Assembly: GCA_014379345.1 (NCBI GenBank)
Contig: JACMLY010000148.1
Span: 30,858 to 94,857 of the forward strand
DNA: 64,000 nucleotides
Source of the DNA: Chitinophagaceae bacterium
GTDB taxonomy: Bacteria; Bacteroidota; Bacteroidia; Chitinophagales; Chitinophagaceae
Direction: 5' to 3'
Below the pieces are notes generated by a model, which had not been told where the DNA came from, did no database searches, and saw nothing but the letters and a program-made list of their open reading frames with translations. Each line of letters begins with the position of its first letter. Positions within the stretch are counted from its first letter, which is position 1. The translations under genes were made by a program, and so were the position numbers. This document shows positions 19,129-29,751 of the stretch, piece by piece.

Positions 19129-19659
19129 ATGAGTACTTCAAAAAATTGGTATGTAGTATATACCAGGCCTAAATGGGAAAAAAAAGTTTCTCAGATCTTG
19201 TCCGGGAAAAGTCTTGTTAACTATTGTCCGTTGAACAAAGTACAGAAACAATGGTCCGATCGTAAGAAGATTGTTATGGAGCCTCTCTTCACTTCATATG
19301 TATTCGTTCATGCATCGGTTTCAGACCATGCAATCATCAGGCAATCTGACGGCATCATCAATTTTGTGTACTGGTTAGGTAATCCGGCCATTGTACGCGA
19401 AGAAGAAATAGAGACGATAAGGAAATTCCTGAATGAATACAAGCTTGTAACACTCGAAAAATTATTTGTGAATATTAACGATAATATACGCATTACAAGT
19501 GGTCCGTTGATGGACATTCAGGGCAAAGTAATAGAAATAAAAACACGAACTGTTAAGGTATACCTTCCCACATTGGGATATCAGATGATCGCCGAAGTAG
19601 AAAAATCAAGTATTGAGATTCTGGCGTCTGAAGGTTTGGCCCATCCGCTGGCATCGTGA
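19129..19659 (+). CDS. UpxY-type transcription antiterminator (NusG-like)
   Basis: The 176-aa product is a specialised NusG paralogue. The NGN domain is at residues 1-105 (NWYVVYTRPKWEKKVSQIL, then PLFTSYVFVHAS). A KOW-like C-terminal part has VNINDNIRITSGPLMDIQGKVIE across two segments. In Bacteroides, UpxY proteins let RNA polymerase read through terminators in the leader of their own capsule operon. Such genes usually open the operon, but here the gene lies after the Wza/Wzc pair and before the nucleotide-sugar genes. It could therefore govern the long downstream run from 19.7 to 37 kb. That role is inferred from family and position. Confidence 0.9.
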   Translation: MSTSKNWYVVYTRPKWEKKVSQILSGKSLVNYCPLNKVQKQWSDRKKIVMEPLFTSYVFVHASVSDHAIIRQSDGIINFVYWLGNPAIVREEEIETIRKFLNEYKLVTLEKLFVNINDNIRITSGPLMDIQGKVIEIKTRTVKVYLPTLGYQMIAEVEKSSIEILASEGLAHPLAS

Positions 19660-19708
19660 TAATATTTCACAACCTTAATAAAAGATCTCAACATTAAATT
19701 AAAGGAGT

Positions 19709-20662
19709 ATGGAACAGAGCAATAAAATATATATAGCAGGACACCGGGGCATGGTTGGTTCTGCTATCAAACGCCATCTTGAAAAGAAGGGGTATGATAA
19801 TCTGATATGGAGAACTTCGTCAGAGCTCGATTTACGAGACCATGAAGCCGTCAGAAACTTTTTTGATAATGAAAAACCAGAATATATCTTCCTTGCTGCT
19901 GCAAAAGTTGGGGGCATACATGCCAACAATACTTACAGAGCCGATTTTATTTACGATAATATGATGATACAAAGCAATATCATTCATCATGCGTACAGGA
20001 CCGGGGTCAAAAAACTTCTGATTCTTGGTTCGTCCTGTATTTATCCCAGGCAGGCGCCCCAGCCTATTAAAGAAGAATCACTTTTGACGGGGCCGCTTGA
20101 GCCCACAAACGAGCCTTATGCAATTGCAAAGATCGCAGGCATCAAAATGTGTGAGGCATATCGTCATCAGTATGGATGCAATTTTATAACGGTGATGCCG
20201 ACTAACCTGTACGGGCCTGAGGATAATTATGATCTTGAAAACTCTCATGTGCTCCCCGCCCTTATCCGGAAATTTCATGAAGCGAAAATTTATGGGAAGA
20301 ATGAGGTTGCTTTCTGGGGAACCGGAAAGCCGATGCGGGAATTTCTGTATGCGGACGACCTGGCCGATGCCTGTGTTTTTTTAATGCTGAATTACAACGA
20401 TGGCGGGCCGGTCAATGTTGGCGTCGGTGTGGATATCAGTATAGCTGAACTTGCGAGGATGGTGCGGGATGTTGTGGGTTATGATGGAGAAATAAGATTC
20501 AATCCTGAAATGCCTGACGGAACTCCAAGAAAATTACTGGATGTGACAAAATTGCGAACGCTGGGATGGAAGCATAAAGTATCCCTGGTGGAGGGTATCC
20601 ATCTGGCCTATTCAGATTTCCTTAAAAATAAAATAGAGCAATCCGATTTGCTGGTTGCATAA
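19709..20662 (+). CDS. fcl: GDP-L-fucose synthase
   Basis: This epimerase/reductase converts GDP-4-keto-6-deoxy-D-mannose to GDP-L-fucose with NADPH. The 317-aa product is a short-chain dehydrogenase/reductase with the nucleotide-binding motif [10 protein letters not shown] (residues 11-20), the catalytic GSSCIYP serine region, and the YAIAK tyrosine-lysine pair. It also has the typical [10 protein letters not shown] and [13 protein letters not shown] segments. It is followed 26 bases later by gmd, which makes its substrate. Together with manC the locus has the complete route from mannose-1-phosphate to GDP-L-fucose, so the polysaccharide probably contains L-fucose. Confidence 0.95.
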   Translation: MEQSNKIYIAGHRGMVGSAIKRHLEKKGYDNLIWRTSSELDLRDHEAVRNFFDNEKPEYIFLAAAKVGGIHANNTYRADFIYDNMMIQSNIIHHAYRTGVKKLLILGSSCIYPRQAPQPIKEESLLTGPLEPTNEPYAIAKIAGIKMCEAYRHQYGCNFITVMPTNLYGPEDNYDLENSHVLPALIRKFHEAKIYGKNEVAFWGTGKPMREFLYADDLADACVFLMLNYNDGGPVNVGVGVDISIAELARMVRDVVGYDGEIRFNPEMPDGTPRKLLDVTKLRTLGWKHKVSLVEGIHLAYSDFLKNKIEQSDLLVA

Positions 20663-20688
20663 ATTCCTTCATTAAACTATCATTAATC

Positions 20689-21792
20689 ATGAAAACTGCA
20701 TTAATTACGGGTGTAACCGGACAGGATGGTGCATATCTCGCTGAACTTCTTCTCGACAAAGGGTACATGGTACACGGCTTAAAAAGAAGATCTTCTCTTA
20801 TCAACACGCAACGCATTAATCATTTATATGTAGACCCGCACGAAAGCAACGTTCGCTTTAAATTGCATTATGGAGATCTGACCGATAGCACAAATCTGAT
20901 TCGCATAGTACAGGAAACCCAGCCGGATGAGATTTATAATCTTGCTGCTATGAGTCATGTTAAGGTTAGTTTCGATACACCTGAATATACTGCTAATGCA
21001 GACGGTATCGGTACGTTGCGTTTGCTTGAAGCAGTTAGAATTCTGGGTCTAAAAGACAAAACAAAGATCTATCAGGCATCAACTTCCGAATTGTATGGGT
21101 TGGTACAGGAAATACCGCAAACGGAGCAAACTCCTTTTTATCCCAGAAGCCCTTACGCCGTTGCGAAATTATATGCATACTGGATCACAGTCAATTATCG
21201 CGAGGCATATGGCATGTTTGCATGCAACGGGATCTTATTCAACCATGAAAGTCCAATACGCGGAGAAACTTTTGTAACAAGAAAAATAACAAGAGCAGCT
21301 GCCGCTATTGCTCTCGGCTTTCAAAATTGTTTATATCTGGGAAACTTAGACGCACAAAGGGATTGGGGACATGCTAAAGATTATGTAGACGCTATGTGGA
21401 GAATACTGCAGCAGGATACTCCCGAAGATTTTGTGATTGCAACAGGTGTAACAACCAGCGTGCGTGAATTTGTGCGCCTGTCTTTTGCAGAATTGGGCAT
21501 CACCATCGGGTTTACTGGTTCAGGGATCAATGAAAAAGGCATTGTGGCTGCATGCGATAATGAGGAATATCAATTGCCGATAGGCCAACAGGTGATCGCA
21601 GTAGATCCGAATTATTTCAGGCCCACAGAAGTTGAATTATTGATTGGTGATCCTACAAAAGCCAAGAAAAAGCTTAACTGGACTCCTGCCTATACGCTCG
21701 ATAAACTGGTAATGGAAATGGTGGACAGTGATGTTACGATGTATAAAAAATACGGTGTTGAATATGAATTTTCACAATTGGAACCATTTTAA
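20689..21792 (+). CDS. gmd: GDP-mannose 4,6-dehydratase
   Basis: Gmd converts GDP-D-mannose to GDP-4-keto-6-deoxy-D-mannose. The 367-aa product has the dinucleotide-binding motif [14 protein letters not shown] at residues 8-21, the RRSS segment, the STSELYG catalytic region and the YAVAK tyrosine-lysine pair. [17 protein letters not shown], split by its Pro-Ile, is a hallmark of Gmd. The family usually has SPRRG at that point; here it reads SPIRGE, one substitution. The length is normal. It forms a pair with fcl immediately upstream. Confidence 0.95.
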   Translation: MKTALITGVTGQDGAYLAELLLDKGYMVHGLKRRSSLINTQRINHLYVDPHESNVRFKLHYGDLTDSTNLIRIVQETQPDEIYNLAAMSHVKVSFDTPEYTANADGIGTLRLLEAVRILGLKDKTKIYQASTSELYGLVQEIPQTEQTPFYPRSPYAVAKLYAYWITVNYREAYGMFACNGILFNHESPIRGETFVTRKITRAAAAIALGFQNCLYLGNLDAQRDWGHAKDYVDAMWRILQQDTPEDFVIATGVTTSVREFVRLSFAELGITIGFTGSGINEKGIVAACDNEEYQLPIGQQVIAVDPNYFRPTEVELLIGDPTKAKKKLNWTPAYTLDKLVMEMVDSDVTMYKKYGVEYEFSQLEPF

Positions 21793-21846
21793 AGACGGTT
21801 GCTCATTGTTTCATCAGGCATTCAATTATAACAAGGAAATATAAAG

Positions 21847-23208
21847 ATGTTCTCTGCACTCAGGACGAAGGCACTGAATTACTTCTCGGGGAGTAACGAC
21901 CGTACCAGGAAAATTACCCACAACATACTCATGTCTTTCGGGGTGAAAGCTGCCAGTATTCTTGTGGGTATAATTCTGGTCCCTATGACCATCAATTATG
22001 TAAACCCAATTCAGTATGGGGTTTGGCTAACCATCAGCTCCATTGTGGCCTGGATGAATTTTTTTGATATTGGTCTTGGAAACGGTTTGAAGAACAAACT
22101 GGCTCACTCCATTGCTGTGGACCAGCACGCCGAAGCCCGGAATTACATCAGCACAACCTATGCCCTGCTTTTCATTATTTCCTCCATCATTTTTCTTTGT
22201 TTTCTATTTATCAATGTTTTCCTGGATTGGCACAGCATACTGAATATTCCGGCCAATTCGGTAGAAGATCTTGAAGCTATTGTTCTTATTGTGGTGGGGT
22301 CGTTTTGTGTGCAGTTTGTTCTCCAAACACTCAATACAATTCTGATAGCTACTCACCAGCCTGCAAAAACAGCAGTCATTTCTTTTTTGGGACAGGTTTT
22401 TGTTTTTGCCTGCATAATCATCCTGAGGAAGTGGATGCCTTCGAATTTGAAAGCCCTTGTCATTGTAGCCACAGGTATTCCGATAATTGTGACACTGATT
22501 GCGACCGTGTACTTTTTTAGAAATTCACTGAAAGCTTTCACTCCTTCATTTTATAGTATTCATTTAAAGTACATCAGGCCCTTACTCAATCTGGGGATAA
22601 TGTTTTTTGTTATTCAAATGGGTGCACTCATTCTGTTTCAAACCGATAATATTGTGATCACCCGGATCCTGGGTCCCGAAGCAGTTACCATATTCAATGT
22701 TTCATACAAACTTTTTTCAGTAGTGACCATGATATTTGTGATCATCATCACTCCTTACTGGAGCGCTTTTACGGACGCGTATGCAAGTCAGGATTTTCAA
22801 TGGATGAAGAATAGCATGGACCTCATCAGGAAAGTATGCATATTTCTATCACTGGCGGCATTTCTTGTATACCTGCTTTCTCCCTGGATTTTCAACTTAT
22901 GGTTGGGCGATACTATCCGCATAGACAGAACATTGACATTTGCCATGATGATCTACGCCATTGCTTATATATGGCAGACTGCACATGTCTTCTTATTGAA
23001 CGGTGTCGGTAAGATCAGGTTACAATTAATCCTGGTGATACTTTCCGCAATAATTAATATTCCGCTGGCTGTGATCCTGGGGCATCGATGGGGCCTCCCG
23101 GGAATAATCTCGGCCAGTTCAATCCTGTTCATTGTTATGGGTTCGGTATTTTATTTACAAACAGAAAAAATTGTCAATCAAAATGCGAAAGGCATCTGGG
23201 ATAAATAA
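21847..23208 (+). CDS. Oligosaccharide flippase (Wzx-like)
   Basis: The 453-aa product has about 12-14 hydrophobic segments and belongs to the MATE/PST polysaccharide transporter group. The N-terminal region ([16 protein letters not shown], then [16 protein letters not shown]) is typical of O-antigen flippases. It should move undecaprenyl-linked repeat units to the periplasmic face of the inner membrane. The 3' end overlaps the next gene by 26 bases if the acyltransferase starts at 23183. Assignment as Wzx rests on topology and gene context. Confidence 0.88.
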   Translation: MFSALRTKALNYFSGSNDRTRKITHNILMSFGVKAASILVGIILVPMTINYVNPIQYGVWLTISSIVAWMNFFDIGLGNGLKNKLAHSIAVDQHAEARNYISTTYALLFIISSIIFLCFLFINVFLDWHSILNIPANSVEDLEAIVLIVVGSFCVQFVLQTLNTILIATHQPAKTAVISFLGQVFVFACIIILRKWMPSNLKALVIVATGIPIIVTLIATVYFFRNSLKAFTPSFYSIHLKYIRPLLNLGIMFFVIQMGALILFQTDNIVITRILGPEAVTIFNVSYKLFSVVTMIFVIIITPYWSAFTDAYASQDFQWMKNSMDLIRKVCIFLSLAAFLVYLLSPWIFNLWLGDTIRIDRTLTFAMMIYAIAYIWQTAHVFLLNGVGKIRLQLILVILSAIINIPLAVILGHRWGLPGIISASSILFIVMGSVFYLQTEKIVNQNAKGIWDK

Positions 23209-23896
23209 AGTTTTTTTATACTCCGGGATTTTTTTCAGCAATATGATCTCGTTGCTCAAATCCCTGGTTAGAGAAAAAGACCTGTTTTGGAACTGGAATT
23301 TATCAAGGCTGGACAACTGTGAGTTACATAAAAACACGGTATTAAATAAACCACACTCCTTGAGAAATTGTTATATCGGAAAGGGAACGGCCATTGGCCC
23401 GAATTCGAGGATGGGAGATTCCACTATTGGAAAATTCTGTTCTATCGGCCCTAATTTTTTGGCGGGATGGGGTATTCATCCCGTCAACGGTATTTCTACC
23501 TCGCCTGTTTTTTATTCAAGCAGCAAACAGGCAGGGTTTAGTTTTTCTACAAAGGATAAAATCCGGGAGCATTTACCAATTCATATAGGGAATGATGTTT
23601 TCATCGGAGCTAATGTAATTGTATTGGATGGGATTTCAATCGGTGACGGGGCGGTAATAGGGGCCGGAGCTGTTGTAAGCAAGGATATCCCTCCTTATGC
23701 CATAGCAGTTGGGTCACCAATAAGGGTTATTAGATATAGATTTGAGCCGGATGTTATTGAAAAATTGCTCGAAATAGAATGGTGGAATCAGAGCGATGAT
23801 GTATTATCTAAAGTTGAAAAACATTTTTTTGATGTTGACACTTTCTTACAGGAAACGTATGCAGTCGATTACCGGCAAGAGGTTCAGGCTGGCTGA
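23183..23896 (+). CDS. Hexapeptide-repeat acyltransferase (CatB/Vat-like)
   Basis: The 237-aa product contains left-handed beta-helix repeats from about residue 60: [20 protein letters not shown] in two parts, then [20 protein letters not shown] and [27 protein letters not shown]. This is the xenobiotic/O-acetyltransferase group that acetylates sugars. Start chosen at ATG 23183, which overlaps the flippase gene by 26 bases. An in-frame start at 23132 would extend the overlap with no conserved sequence gained. It probably O- or N-acetylates a sugar of the repeat unit. Confidence 0.85.
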   Translation: MRKASGINKVFLYSGIFFSNMISLLKSLVREKDLFWNWNLSRLDNCELHKNTVLNKPHSLRNCYIGKGTAIGPNSRMGDSTIGKFCSIGPNFLAGWGIHPVNGISTSPVFYSSSKQAGFSFSTKDKIREHLPIHIGNDVFIGANVIVLDGISIGDGAVIGAGAVVSKDIPPYAIAVGSPIRVIRYRFEPDVIEKLLEIEWWNQSDDVLSKVEKHFFDVDTFLQETYAVDYRQEVQAG

Positions 23897-24515
23897 TGTA
23901 GGAGACATGCTGCTTCACATATTGCGATTCATAAAGAACAATTTGAGTATTACCATTGTGGTCAATGCGGTATACAATCGTGCTACGCTTTCCTATCAAA
24001 AGGTCAGGTGTTCTTCTTATCCGCAAATAAGAGGAAGATTGCAAGTGCAAAACAATGGAACTATGTCGCTGGGCGACGACGTGAGATTTAATAGTTCGTT
24101 GTCATCAAACTTTGTTGGGTTGTATAAGTCATGCACCATTGCGGTAACTTCTAAAGGCCGCCTGCAAATCGGAGATGGTTCAGGTTTTTCCGGTGTATCT
24201 ATTTATTGCGATGCTGCGATCACTATCGGCAGATACGTGAATTGCGGTGGAAACGTAAGCATATGGGACACTGATTTTCATCCGCTGAATGCCGAAGACC
24301 GGAGAGTGAATGACGTTACTAAAATTATTTCCGTGCCGATCGAGATCGGCGATGACGTTTTTATTGGTGCAAATTCAATTATTTTAAAAGGGGTCAAAAT
24401 AGGTGCGCGTTCTATAATCGGGGCCGGAAGTGTAGTAACCAAACACATCCCTGCGGATGAGATCTGGGCAGGCAACCCAGCGAAATTCATTAAGAATATT
24501 TCAACAAACAGTTAA
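23859..24515 (+). CDS. Hexapeptide-repeat acyltransferase (WcaF/WbbJ-like)
   Basis: The 218-aa product has left-handed beta-helix repeats over its C-terminal two thirds: [32 protein letters not shown] in two parts, then [16 protein letters not shown] and [27 protein letters not shown]. The WDTDFHP histidine region is typical of the galactoside acetyltransferase group. The start is uncertain: ATG 23859 overlaps the upstream gene by 38 bases, while ATG 23907 would leave a 10-base gap. Its stop is followed immediately by the GTG of the next gene, so this part of the operon is translationally coupled. Confidence 0.83.
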   Translation: MQSITGKRFRLADVGDMLLHILRFIKNNLSITIVVNAVYNRATLSYQKVRCSSYPQIRGRLQVQNNGTMSLGDDVRFNSSLSSNFVGLYKSCTIAVTSKGRLQIGDGSGFSGVSIYCDAAITIGRYVNCGGNVSIWDTDFHPLNAEDRRVNDVTKIISVPIEIGDDVFIGANSIILKGVKIGARSIIGAGSVVTKHIPADEIWAGNPAKFIKNISTNS

Positions 24516-25868
24516 GTGGCAGGTTTAATCATTTTATTGCTGGCATTGTATTTCTATTTTGATCAGGCTAAAAAGTATCTGTCGATATTTTTTCTTTTTG
24601 CCCTATTAACTGCGGGTTTTCAATTTATTCCGGTGCAGTTGATGATCTTACCGGCTTTGGGGATTGGAAAAAGCTACGACTGGATGCTGATTTTTATGGG
24701 GATCATACTTTGCGTGAAACCGGCAACTTTTTTGCAGGCGTCCTTATGGAAAGAGTTTACCCATGTCAAAATATTTTTTCTGGTGCTTCTTGGACTATTG
24801 TTTTATAGCATCTATATTCAGAATATTGAGTTATCGATCAGTGTGAGGGTTTTCAGAAATTTCATTTTTATTCTTTCTGTTTTCCTTTTTTGCTCGCTTC
24901 AGAGAACCGAGATAGACAAAGTTTTCAGGTTGATCGTTTATTTCACTTCAGTTGGTGCATTCGTCTATTGTATTCAAAACGTTATCCACGTCTCGTTATT
25001 GAACACTGTACTGGATGATTATCAGCCCAGCGTTATGGAAATGCAGGTGAATAGCGGTATCGCACGATACTACAACCTTCCGGTTTACGTAGTGCCCGTG
25101 TTGTTCTTTCTGCTTTTTGATAAAAACCTCCTGACTGGCAAATTAAAATGGATATGTGTAAGTGCAAATGGTCTGGCCATTGTTTTTTCCCAACATAGAA
25201 ATTTGCTTATATCGATACTTGTTTGCCTGGTTATTTACTATGTGATCAGGCACCGGGTTAGTTTTGGGAAACTGGCGCTTGTTTCCATACTTAGTTTTAT
25301 TTCATTGTTTGCTTTGGATAGCGTGCTTGGCAATCGTTTCTCCGAAGGATTTTCAGATATCAGGGGGGTATTTACAAATGGCCTCAATGAAAACGAGTTA
25401 ATGGCCGCGAATATGGCCGATATGTCAACCAGTGAATTCAGGTTTTATCTTTTTTATGAAAGGTGGAATTATATATCTAAGGATATTTTACATTCTCTTT
25501 TTGGAATAGGACTGGTTACGGAAGATTCACGTGTTGCCCGGTCTCTTAGTTTTAATGTAGGTGGCGCGACCGATGATACCGGTACTATTTCACAGGTTGA
25601 TACCAGTGATATTGCCTGGGCCCCCCTTATCATTTACTTCGGCATTGCAGGGAGCATCGTTTTCTTATCTGTTTATTTTAATCTGCTGAAGCGATTTTAT
25701 CAATACCGTAGCGATACAACTATGATAGTTGGTTTCTTGTTTGTTATTAGCTTGTTCTTTACTTCTTTTTACAGCATCCTTTTGATCTCCCAGTTTTCTA
25801 TATCCGTGCTGATGTTGTTTGCTGCCTATCAATATAAGCTCAAATCCGATACAACCAATGACTTCTAA
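24516..25868 (+). CDS. O-antigen polymerase/ligase-like membrane protein (Wzy candidate)
   Basis: The 450-aa product has about ten hydrophobic segments and one larger extracytoplasmic loop around residues 270-355. It shows little conservation, as is usual for Wzy polymerases. Its size and topology, plus its position between flippase, acyltransferase and glycosyltransferase genes, make it the best candidate for the repeat-unit polymerase. It starts with GTG at 24516, directly after the previous stop, with no ATG nearby in frame. The 3' end overlaps the next gene by 11 bases. Confidence 0.75.
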   Translation: MAGLIILLLALYFYFDQAKKYLSIFFLFALLTAGFQFIPVQLMILPALGIGKSYDWMLIFMGIILCVKPATFLQASLWKEFTHVKIFFLVLLGLLFYSIYIQNIELSISVRVFRNFIFILSVFLFCSLQRTEIDKVFRLIVYFTSVGAFVYCIQNVIHVSLLNTVLDDYQPSVMEMQVNSGIARYYNLPVYVVPVLFFLLFDKNLLTGKLKWICVSANGLAIVFSQHRNLLISILVCLVIYYVIRHRVSFGKLALVSILSFISLFALDSVLGNRFSEGFSDIRGVFTNGLNENELMAANMADMSTSEFRFYLFYERWNYISKDILHSLFGIGLVTEDSRVARSLSFNVGGATDDTGTISQVDTSDIAWAPLIIYFGIAGSIVFLSVYFNLLKRFYQYRSDTTMIVGFLFVISLFFTSFYSILLISQFSISVLMLFAAYQYKLKSDTTNDF

Positions 25869-26763
25869 AGATACAACGCCAGTTAAGGTTTCGGTGATCA
25901 CCTCATTGTACAAATGTGAAAGGTTTCTTGAAAGCTTTCTCGAATGCGTTTCTGCAATGAACAATCTTGAACAGTGTGAATTTATTCTGGTTCACAACGA
26001 CCCTTCCGAGAAAGAGTTATGCATTTTAGAAAAATATAAATATGGAGCGGTTAATTTGGTTCATATCGGTGTTGACCGTGAGGGTCTTTATTGTTCCTGG
26101 AACCGAGCAATCAAAATGGCAAGAGGCAAATATCTCACTATTTGGAATGTAGATGATATCAGGTTTGAAGATTCAATCTGCCAACAGGTGAAAGCACTCG
26201 ATGAAAATCCAACTGCCGGTATTGCTTATGGGGATATGTACGGTTCTTCAGTGTATGGGCAAGCGGGGGAAAAGCTTTACAATTTCCCTGATTGGTTTAG
26301 CCATAAGAAAGAATTCTATCGCTCTTACCTGATGTCTTGCTTTCAAATGTGGCGAAGATCTATCCACGAATCAGTTGGCTACTATGATGAGCAATTCCGA
26401 TGTGTTGCCGACTTTGATTTCCAGGTGAGAACGGCATTGCATTTTCCCCTTGTTAAGGTGCCAAAACCTCTCGGAATTTACCTGGAAGATCAACCGCACA
26501 AGATCAGTGGCGATTCTGCTCAGGTACTGGAAAATAATATGGTGTATCTCCGGTATGGTGTGTTCGAGAAAATTCAATTGCCACTGTTACGAAGATCGCT
26601 TGCAAACTATAAAAAGAAGGAGTTCCTGTTTTTTGGTCAATGGAAGAAAAATCCTGAAAGAAGTCCCTTTGGTTACAGCTATATTCTTAAAGGCATTTTC
26701 TTAAGCCTTTTAAAAGCTCCGGTATACTATGGAAAGATGATTGTAAAAAACTACGCAAAGTGA
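25858..26763 (+). CDS. Glycosyltransferase family 2
   Basis: The 301-aa product has the GT-A fold start VSVITSLYKCERFLESF, the nucleotide-binding HNDPSE strand end, a GLYCSWNRAIKMARGKYLTIW stretch seen in two parts, and a metal-binding acidic motif NVDDIRFED at about residues 95-103. No TM segment is present, so it should work on the cytoplasmic face of the membrane. Start chosen at ATG 25858, which begins just before the conserved first strand and overlaps the polymerase gene by 11 bases. The donor and acceptor sugars cannot be read from the sequence. Confidence 0.87.
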   Translation: MTSKDTTPVKVSVITSLYKCERFLESFLECVSAMNNLEQCEFILVHNDPSEKELCILEKYKYGAVNLVHIGVDREGLYCSWNRAIKMARGKYLTIWNVDDIRFEDSICQQVKALDENPTAGIAYGDMYGSSVYGQAGEKLYNFPDWFSHKKEFYRSYLMSCFQMWRRSIHESVGYYDEQFRCVADFDFQVRTALHFPLVKVPKPLGIYLEDQPHKISGDSAQVLENNMVYLRYGVFEKIQLPLLRRSLANYKKKEFLFFGQWKKNPERSPFGYSYILKGIFLSLLKAPVYYGKMIVKNYAK

Positions 26764-27671
26764 TCAGAACAATTATTTTTTCTTTCAATCGCCCGATCCA
26801 GCTTGAATTGCTGCTGAAGAGTATTGTAAAGTACGACAGCTTTCATTTTTTAAAGATCTCGGTGCTTTATAGTTTTTCCTCTTCAGAATACGAGGCCGGA
26901 TACCAAAGATTGATCGAACAATTTCCAAATGTATTCTGGATCAGGGAGCAAAAGCATTCCAAGACAGCGGTATGGCCTTTATTCCCTCTTTATTGGCGCA
27001 ATTACTATTGGTGGCTGAAATATAGAAGCAGCCGGCACTCGGAAAGTAGTTTTAAAAACCAGCTGATCCAAATGTTGGAATGGTTTCAAGAGGAGCTGGT
27101 GATGTTCCTGACAGATGATAGCATGTTTTATAAAACGATCTCTGTCCCTGCTTTGGCAGTCCGGGCAATTCAGGAAAAGCCTGCAATACATTCTTTTAGC
27201 CTCAGGCATGGCGAAAATATTGAGGGTGGACATTTCCAATGCAGCAATAGCTTGATCCAATGGAATATTTACAGCGGACAAGATCATCATGAATGGAATT
27301 ATCCCTTCTCAGTCGACGGCCAGATTTACTGCAAATCTTTTATTCAGCGGATTATTAAAAAAGTAAGTTTTAAGAATCCGAATTCATTGGAGGGAAATAT
27401 TGCCTGTTTCATTAAGGATAAACGGTTGCTGCCAATTGTTTTCAGTAACCAGTTGAGCTGCCTTGTCGGTTTCGAACTTAACAGGGTACAAAATTTATGC
27501 ATGAACAATAACCTCAATATTGACAGCAAATACCTGAACTCCTTGTTTATAGATGGCTATTCCATGGAAATTAATTTCGACAACAATGAAAACTCGTTCT
27601 TCAGGCCCTTAAAATTCCAGGTAAACGCTGTGAGGGAAAATGAGTTGCTGAACATCATTACGTTAAAATAA
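26760..27671 (+). CDS. Putative GT-A-type glycosyltransferase of unknown family
   Basis: The 303-aa product begins with IIFSFNRPIQLELLLKSI, similar to the first strand and helix of GT-A glycosyltransferases, and has an acidic FLTDDSMFY motif near residue 120 in the place of a DxD motif. The rest does not match a family I recognise. The unusual WPLFPLYWRNYYWWLKY stretch (residues 77-93) is very rich in aromatic residues. It starts with GTG overlapping the previous stop (GTGA) and is followed 6 bases later by another glycosyltransferase gene. A role in adding a sugar to the repeat unit is inference from the context. Confidence 0.65.
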   Translation: MIRTIIFSFNRPIQLELLLKSIVKYDSFHFLKISVLYSFSSSEYEAGYQRLIEQFPNVFWIREQKHSKTAVWPLFPLYWRNYYWWLKYRSSRHSESSFKNQLIQMLEWFQEELVMFLTDDSMFYKTISVPALAVRAIQEKPAIHSFSLRHGENIEGGHFQCSNSLIQWNIYSGQDHHEWNYPFSVDGQIYCKSFIQRIIKKVSFKNPNSLEGNIACFIKDKRLLPIVFSNQLSCLVGFELNRVQNLCMNNNLNIDSKYLNSLFIDGYSMEINFDNNENSFFRPLKFQVNAVRENELLNIITLK

Positions 27672-27677
27672 TTTAGT

Positions 27678-28640
27678 ATGACAATCCCCCATGTAACTGT
27701 TGCAATTCCTGTCTATAACCGCGAAGATTGTATTGGAAGTTGCATTGAAAGTGTTTTAAATCAAACGGTCAGTCCGTTTGAAATCATGATTGTTGATGAT
27801 GGGTCAACAGACCGTACAAAAGAAATTATCTCGAAGTATACATGCATCTCTGACAAGATCTCTTTTTTCGCTGCACCAAAAAATGGCGGCGAGAATTATG
27901 CAAGGAACAGGTGCGTAGAGTATGCTAAGGGCGAGTTTATTTTTTGGCTTGATAGTGATGACGAGCTTGTACCCGATGCAATTGAGAATATTAACAAGGC
28001 GCTTACCGGGAATTCTGGATTTCTTCACTACATGTTTCTGACATCCGACAGGCAAACAGAGTTTCAGGACAATTCGGCGTTTTCTCAAAACCTTCATGTA
28101 ACGACTTACCAGGATTGGGTGACTTTTAATGTTTCCGGTGACTTCGCTCATCTTATGCATAGATCTGTGTTCGAGGGTTTACCATTTTTTGAACAGATTA
28201 GAGGCTTTCCCGGTATAAATTTTTTGAGGATACACCGCAAAACAAAGGAACAACTTTTCGTAAATCAGCTTGTAACCGTAAGAGACCGAAATCGTACAGA
28301 CGCTTTGTGCCTGACAGGATATTTGACAAATAAAAAATCCATCTGGGAGCAGTACGTCAACAACAATTTCTACTTTGACTATTTCGAAGATGATTTACTA
28401 AGGTTCAATAAAAAGCTTCTCGAAAAAAAGGCAAAGAAAAATATTCTTTTAGGTATTGCTATCAATGAGACAAAAGCAAACAAAGCTGTTATTAAGCGGC
28501 TCAAATCGAAAAAAGTAAATCTCTTTCCCGTTAATGTTTTGAATCTTCGGTTTGTGGCCCCCCTTGTTTACTCGATCATTACCAATTATGTGAAGTTTAA
28601 GCAACGGGCTGCCAAACCTTCCATGGCCGGACAAATATAA
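27678..28640 (+). CDS. Glycosyltransferase family 2
   Basis: The 320-aa product has a classical GT2 N-terminus: VTVAIPVYNREDCIGSCIES in its first strand and helix, IMIVDDGSTDRT (residues 36-47), GGENYARNRCVEYAKGEFIF in two parts, and the metal-binding WLDSDDELVPDA. The C-terminal 150 residues are less conserved and probably bind the acceptor. No TM helix is present. It is one of several transferases that should extend the undecaprenyl-linked repeat unit after the WcaJ-like enzyme. Confidence 0.9.
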   Translation: MTIPHVTVAIPVYNREDCIGSCIESVLNQTVSPFEIMIVDDGSTDRTKEIISKYTCISDKISFFAAPKNGGENYARNRCVEYAKGEFIFWLDSDDELVPDAIENINKALTGNSGFLHYMFLTSDRQTEFQDNSAFSQNLHVTTYQDWVTFNVSGDFAHLMHRSVFEGLPFFEQIRGFPGINFLRIHRKTKEQLFVNQLVTVRDRNRTDALCLTGYLTNKKSIWEQYVNNNFYFDYFEDDLLRFNKKLLEKKAKKNILLGIAINETKANKAVIKRLKSKKVNLFPVNVLNLRFVAPLVYSIITNYVKFKQRAAKPSMAGQI

Positions 28641-28668
28641 TAATAACTCAATTTTATAATCTGTTAAC

Positions 28669-29751
28669 ATGAAAATAGTTCATTGCTTATTTACTATTAA
28701 AACAGGTGGGGCGCAAATTCTTGTCGTTGATATGTTGAATGAAATGAGCATGTACCATGATGTTTCATTGATCATAGTTAATGATCAGTTGAATGAAAAT
28801 ATTCTTTCTCAATTAAACAGGAATGTAAAATTATACCTGATCAATCGGAAAGAGGGAAGTATTAATCCACTACCGGTTTTGAAATTGAATTTATTGTTGT
28901 TAAAGTTGAAACCCGATATCATCCACTGTCATGAAGCCAATATGGCAAAATTTATTAAAGTGGCTGGCGGAAAATTGGTTTATACCATCCACGATGTAGG
29001 CATCCCTGTTTCTTTATACCATCATTTTGACTCTGTGATTGCTATTTCAGGAGCTGTTTACGCGGATGTTGTTACACGTATCACCGGAGACATAAAAAAA
29101 GTATTCAATGGCATTCCAGTCGGTTCGTTTCAAAAAAGGAAAGAATATGGTTTAAGAAACGAAGAAAGGTACAGGCTCGTACAGGTGAGCAGGCTGATGC
29201 ACACAAAGAAAGGCCAGGATGTTTTGGTAAAAGCATTGCACAAAGTGGTTTATGAACTTGGGTTCGTAAATATCTCACTGGATTTAATTGGTTCCGGCGA
29301 TTCAGCTGAGTACCTGTACCAGTTAGTAGAAGAATTGAATTTAGGTCAGCATATTCGTTTTTTGGGTGAAAAAGACAGGAATTGGTTATTTGCCAATCTT
29401 TCCAAATATCATCTGCTTGTTCAGCCTTCTTTTTACGAAGGTTTTGGATTAACAGTTCTCGAAGGCCTTGCCGCCGGTATACCGGTACTGGCTTCTAATA
29501 TTGATGGTCCGGCGGAGATCATTGCTCAGACCAGTGGAGGATTTTTGTTTGAAAAAGGAAATGTTGAAAGTTGTGCAGGTGAAATTTTTAAACTCATTCA
29601 AATGTATGAGAACAGGCAGGTAGGTGAGATGATGCGTCATTCGACGCTTCGGGTCCACGAACGCTATTCAATTCAATCCTGTGTCCGTGGGTATCTTCAA
29701 GAATACACGTATGTTCTCAGGCCTAAACATTTAAAACTGCAAACTGCGTAA
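28669..29751 (+). CDS. Glycosyltransferase family 4
   Basis: The 360-aa GT-B fold enzyme opens with KIVHCLFTIKTGGAQILVVD, with the GGAQ loop seen in GT4 enzymes. It has LVQVSRLMHTKKGQDVLVKA at the start of the C-terminal donor domain and the retaining-enzyme motif FYEGFGLTVLEGLAAGIPV, whose two glutamates fit the E-x7-E pattern. The stop codon overlaps the ATG of the next gene by one base. Sugar specificity is unknown. Confidence 0.9.
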   Translation: MKIVHCLFTIKTGGAQILVVDMLNEMSMYHDVSLIIVNDQLNENILSQLNRNVKLYLINRKEGSINPLPVLKLNLLLLKLKPDIIHCHEANMAKFIKVAGGKLVYTIHDVGIPVSLYHHFDSVIAISGAVYADVVTRITGDIKKVFNGIPVGSFQKRKEYGLRNEERYRLVQVSRLMHTKKGQDVLVKALHKVVYELGFVNISLDLIGSGDSAEYLYQLVEELNLGQHIRFLGEKDRNWLFANLSKYHLLVQPSFYEGFGLTVLEGLAAGIPVLASNIDGPAEIIAQTSGGFLFEKGNVESCAGEIFKLIQMYENRQVGEMMRHSTLRVHERYSIQSCVRGYLQEYTYVLRPKHLKLQTA

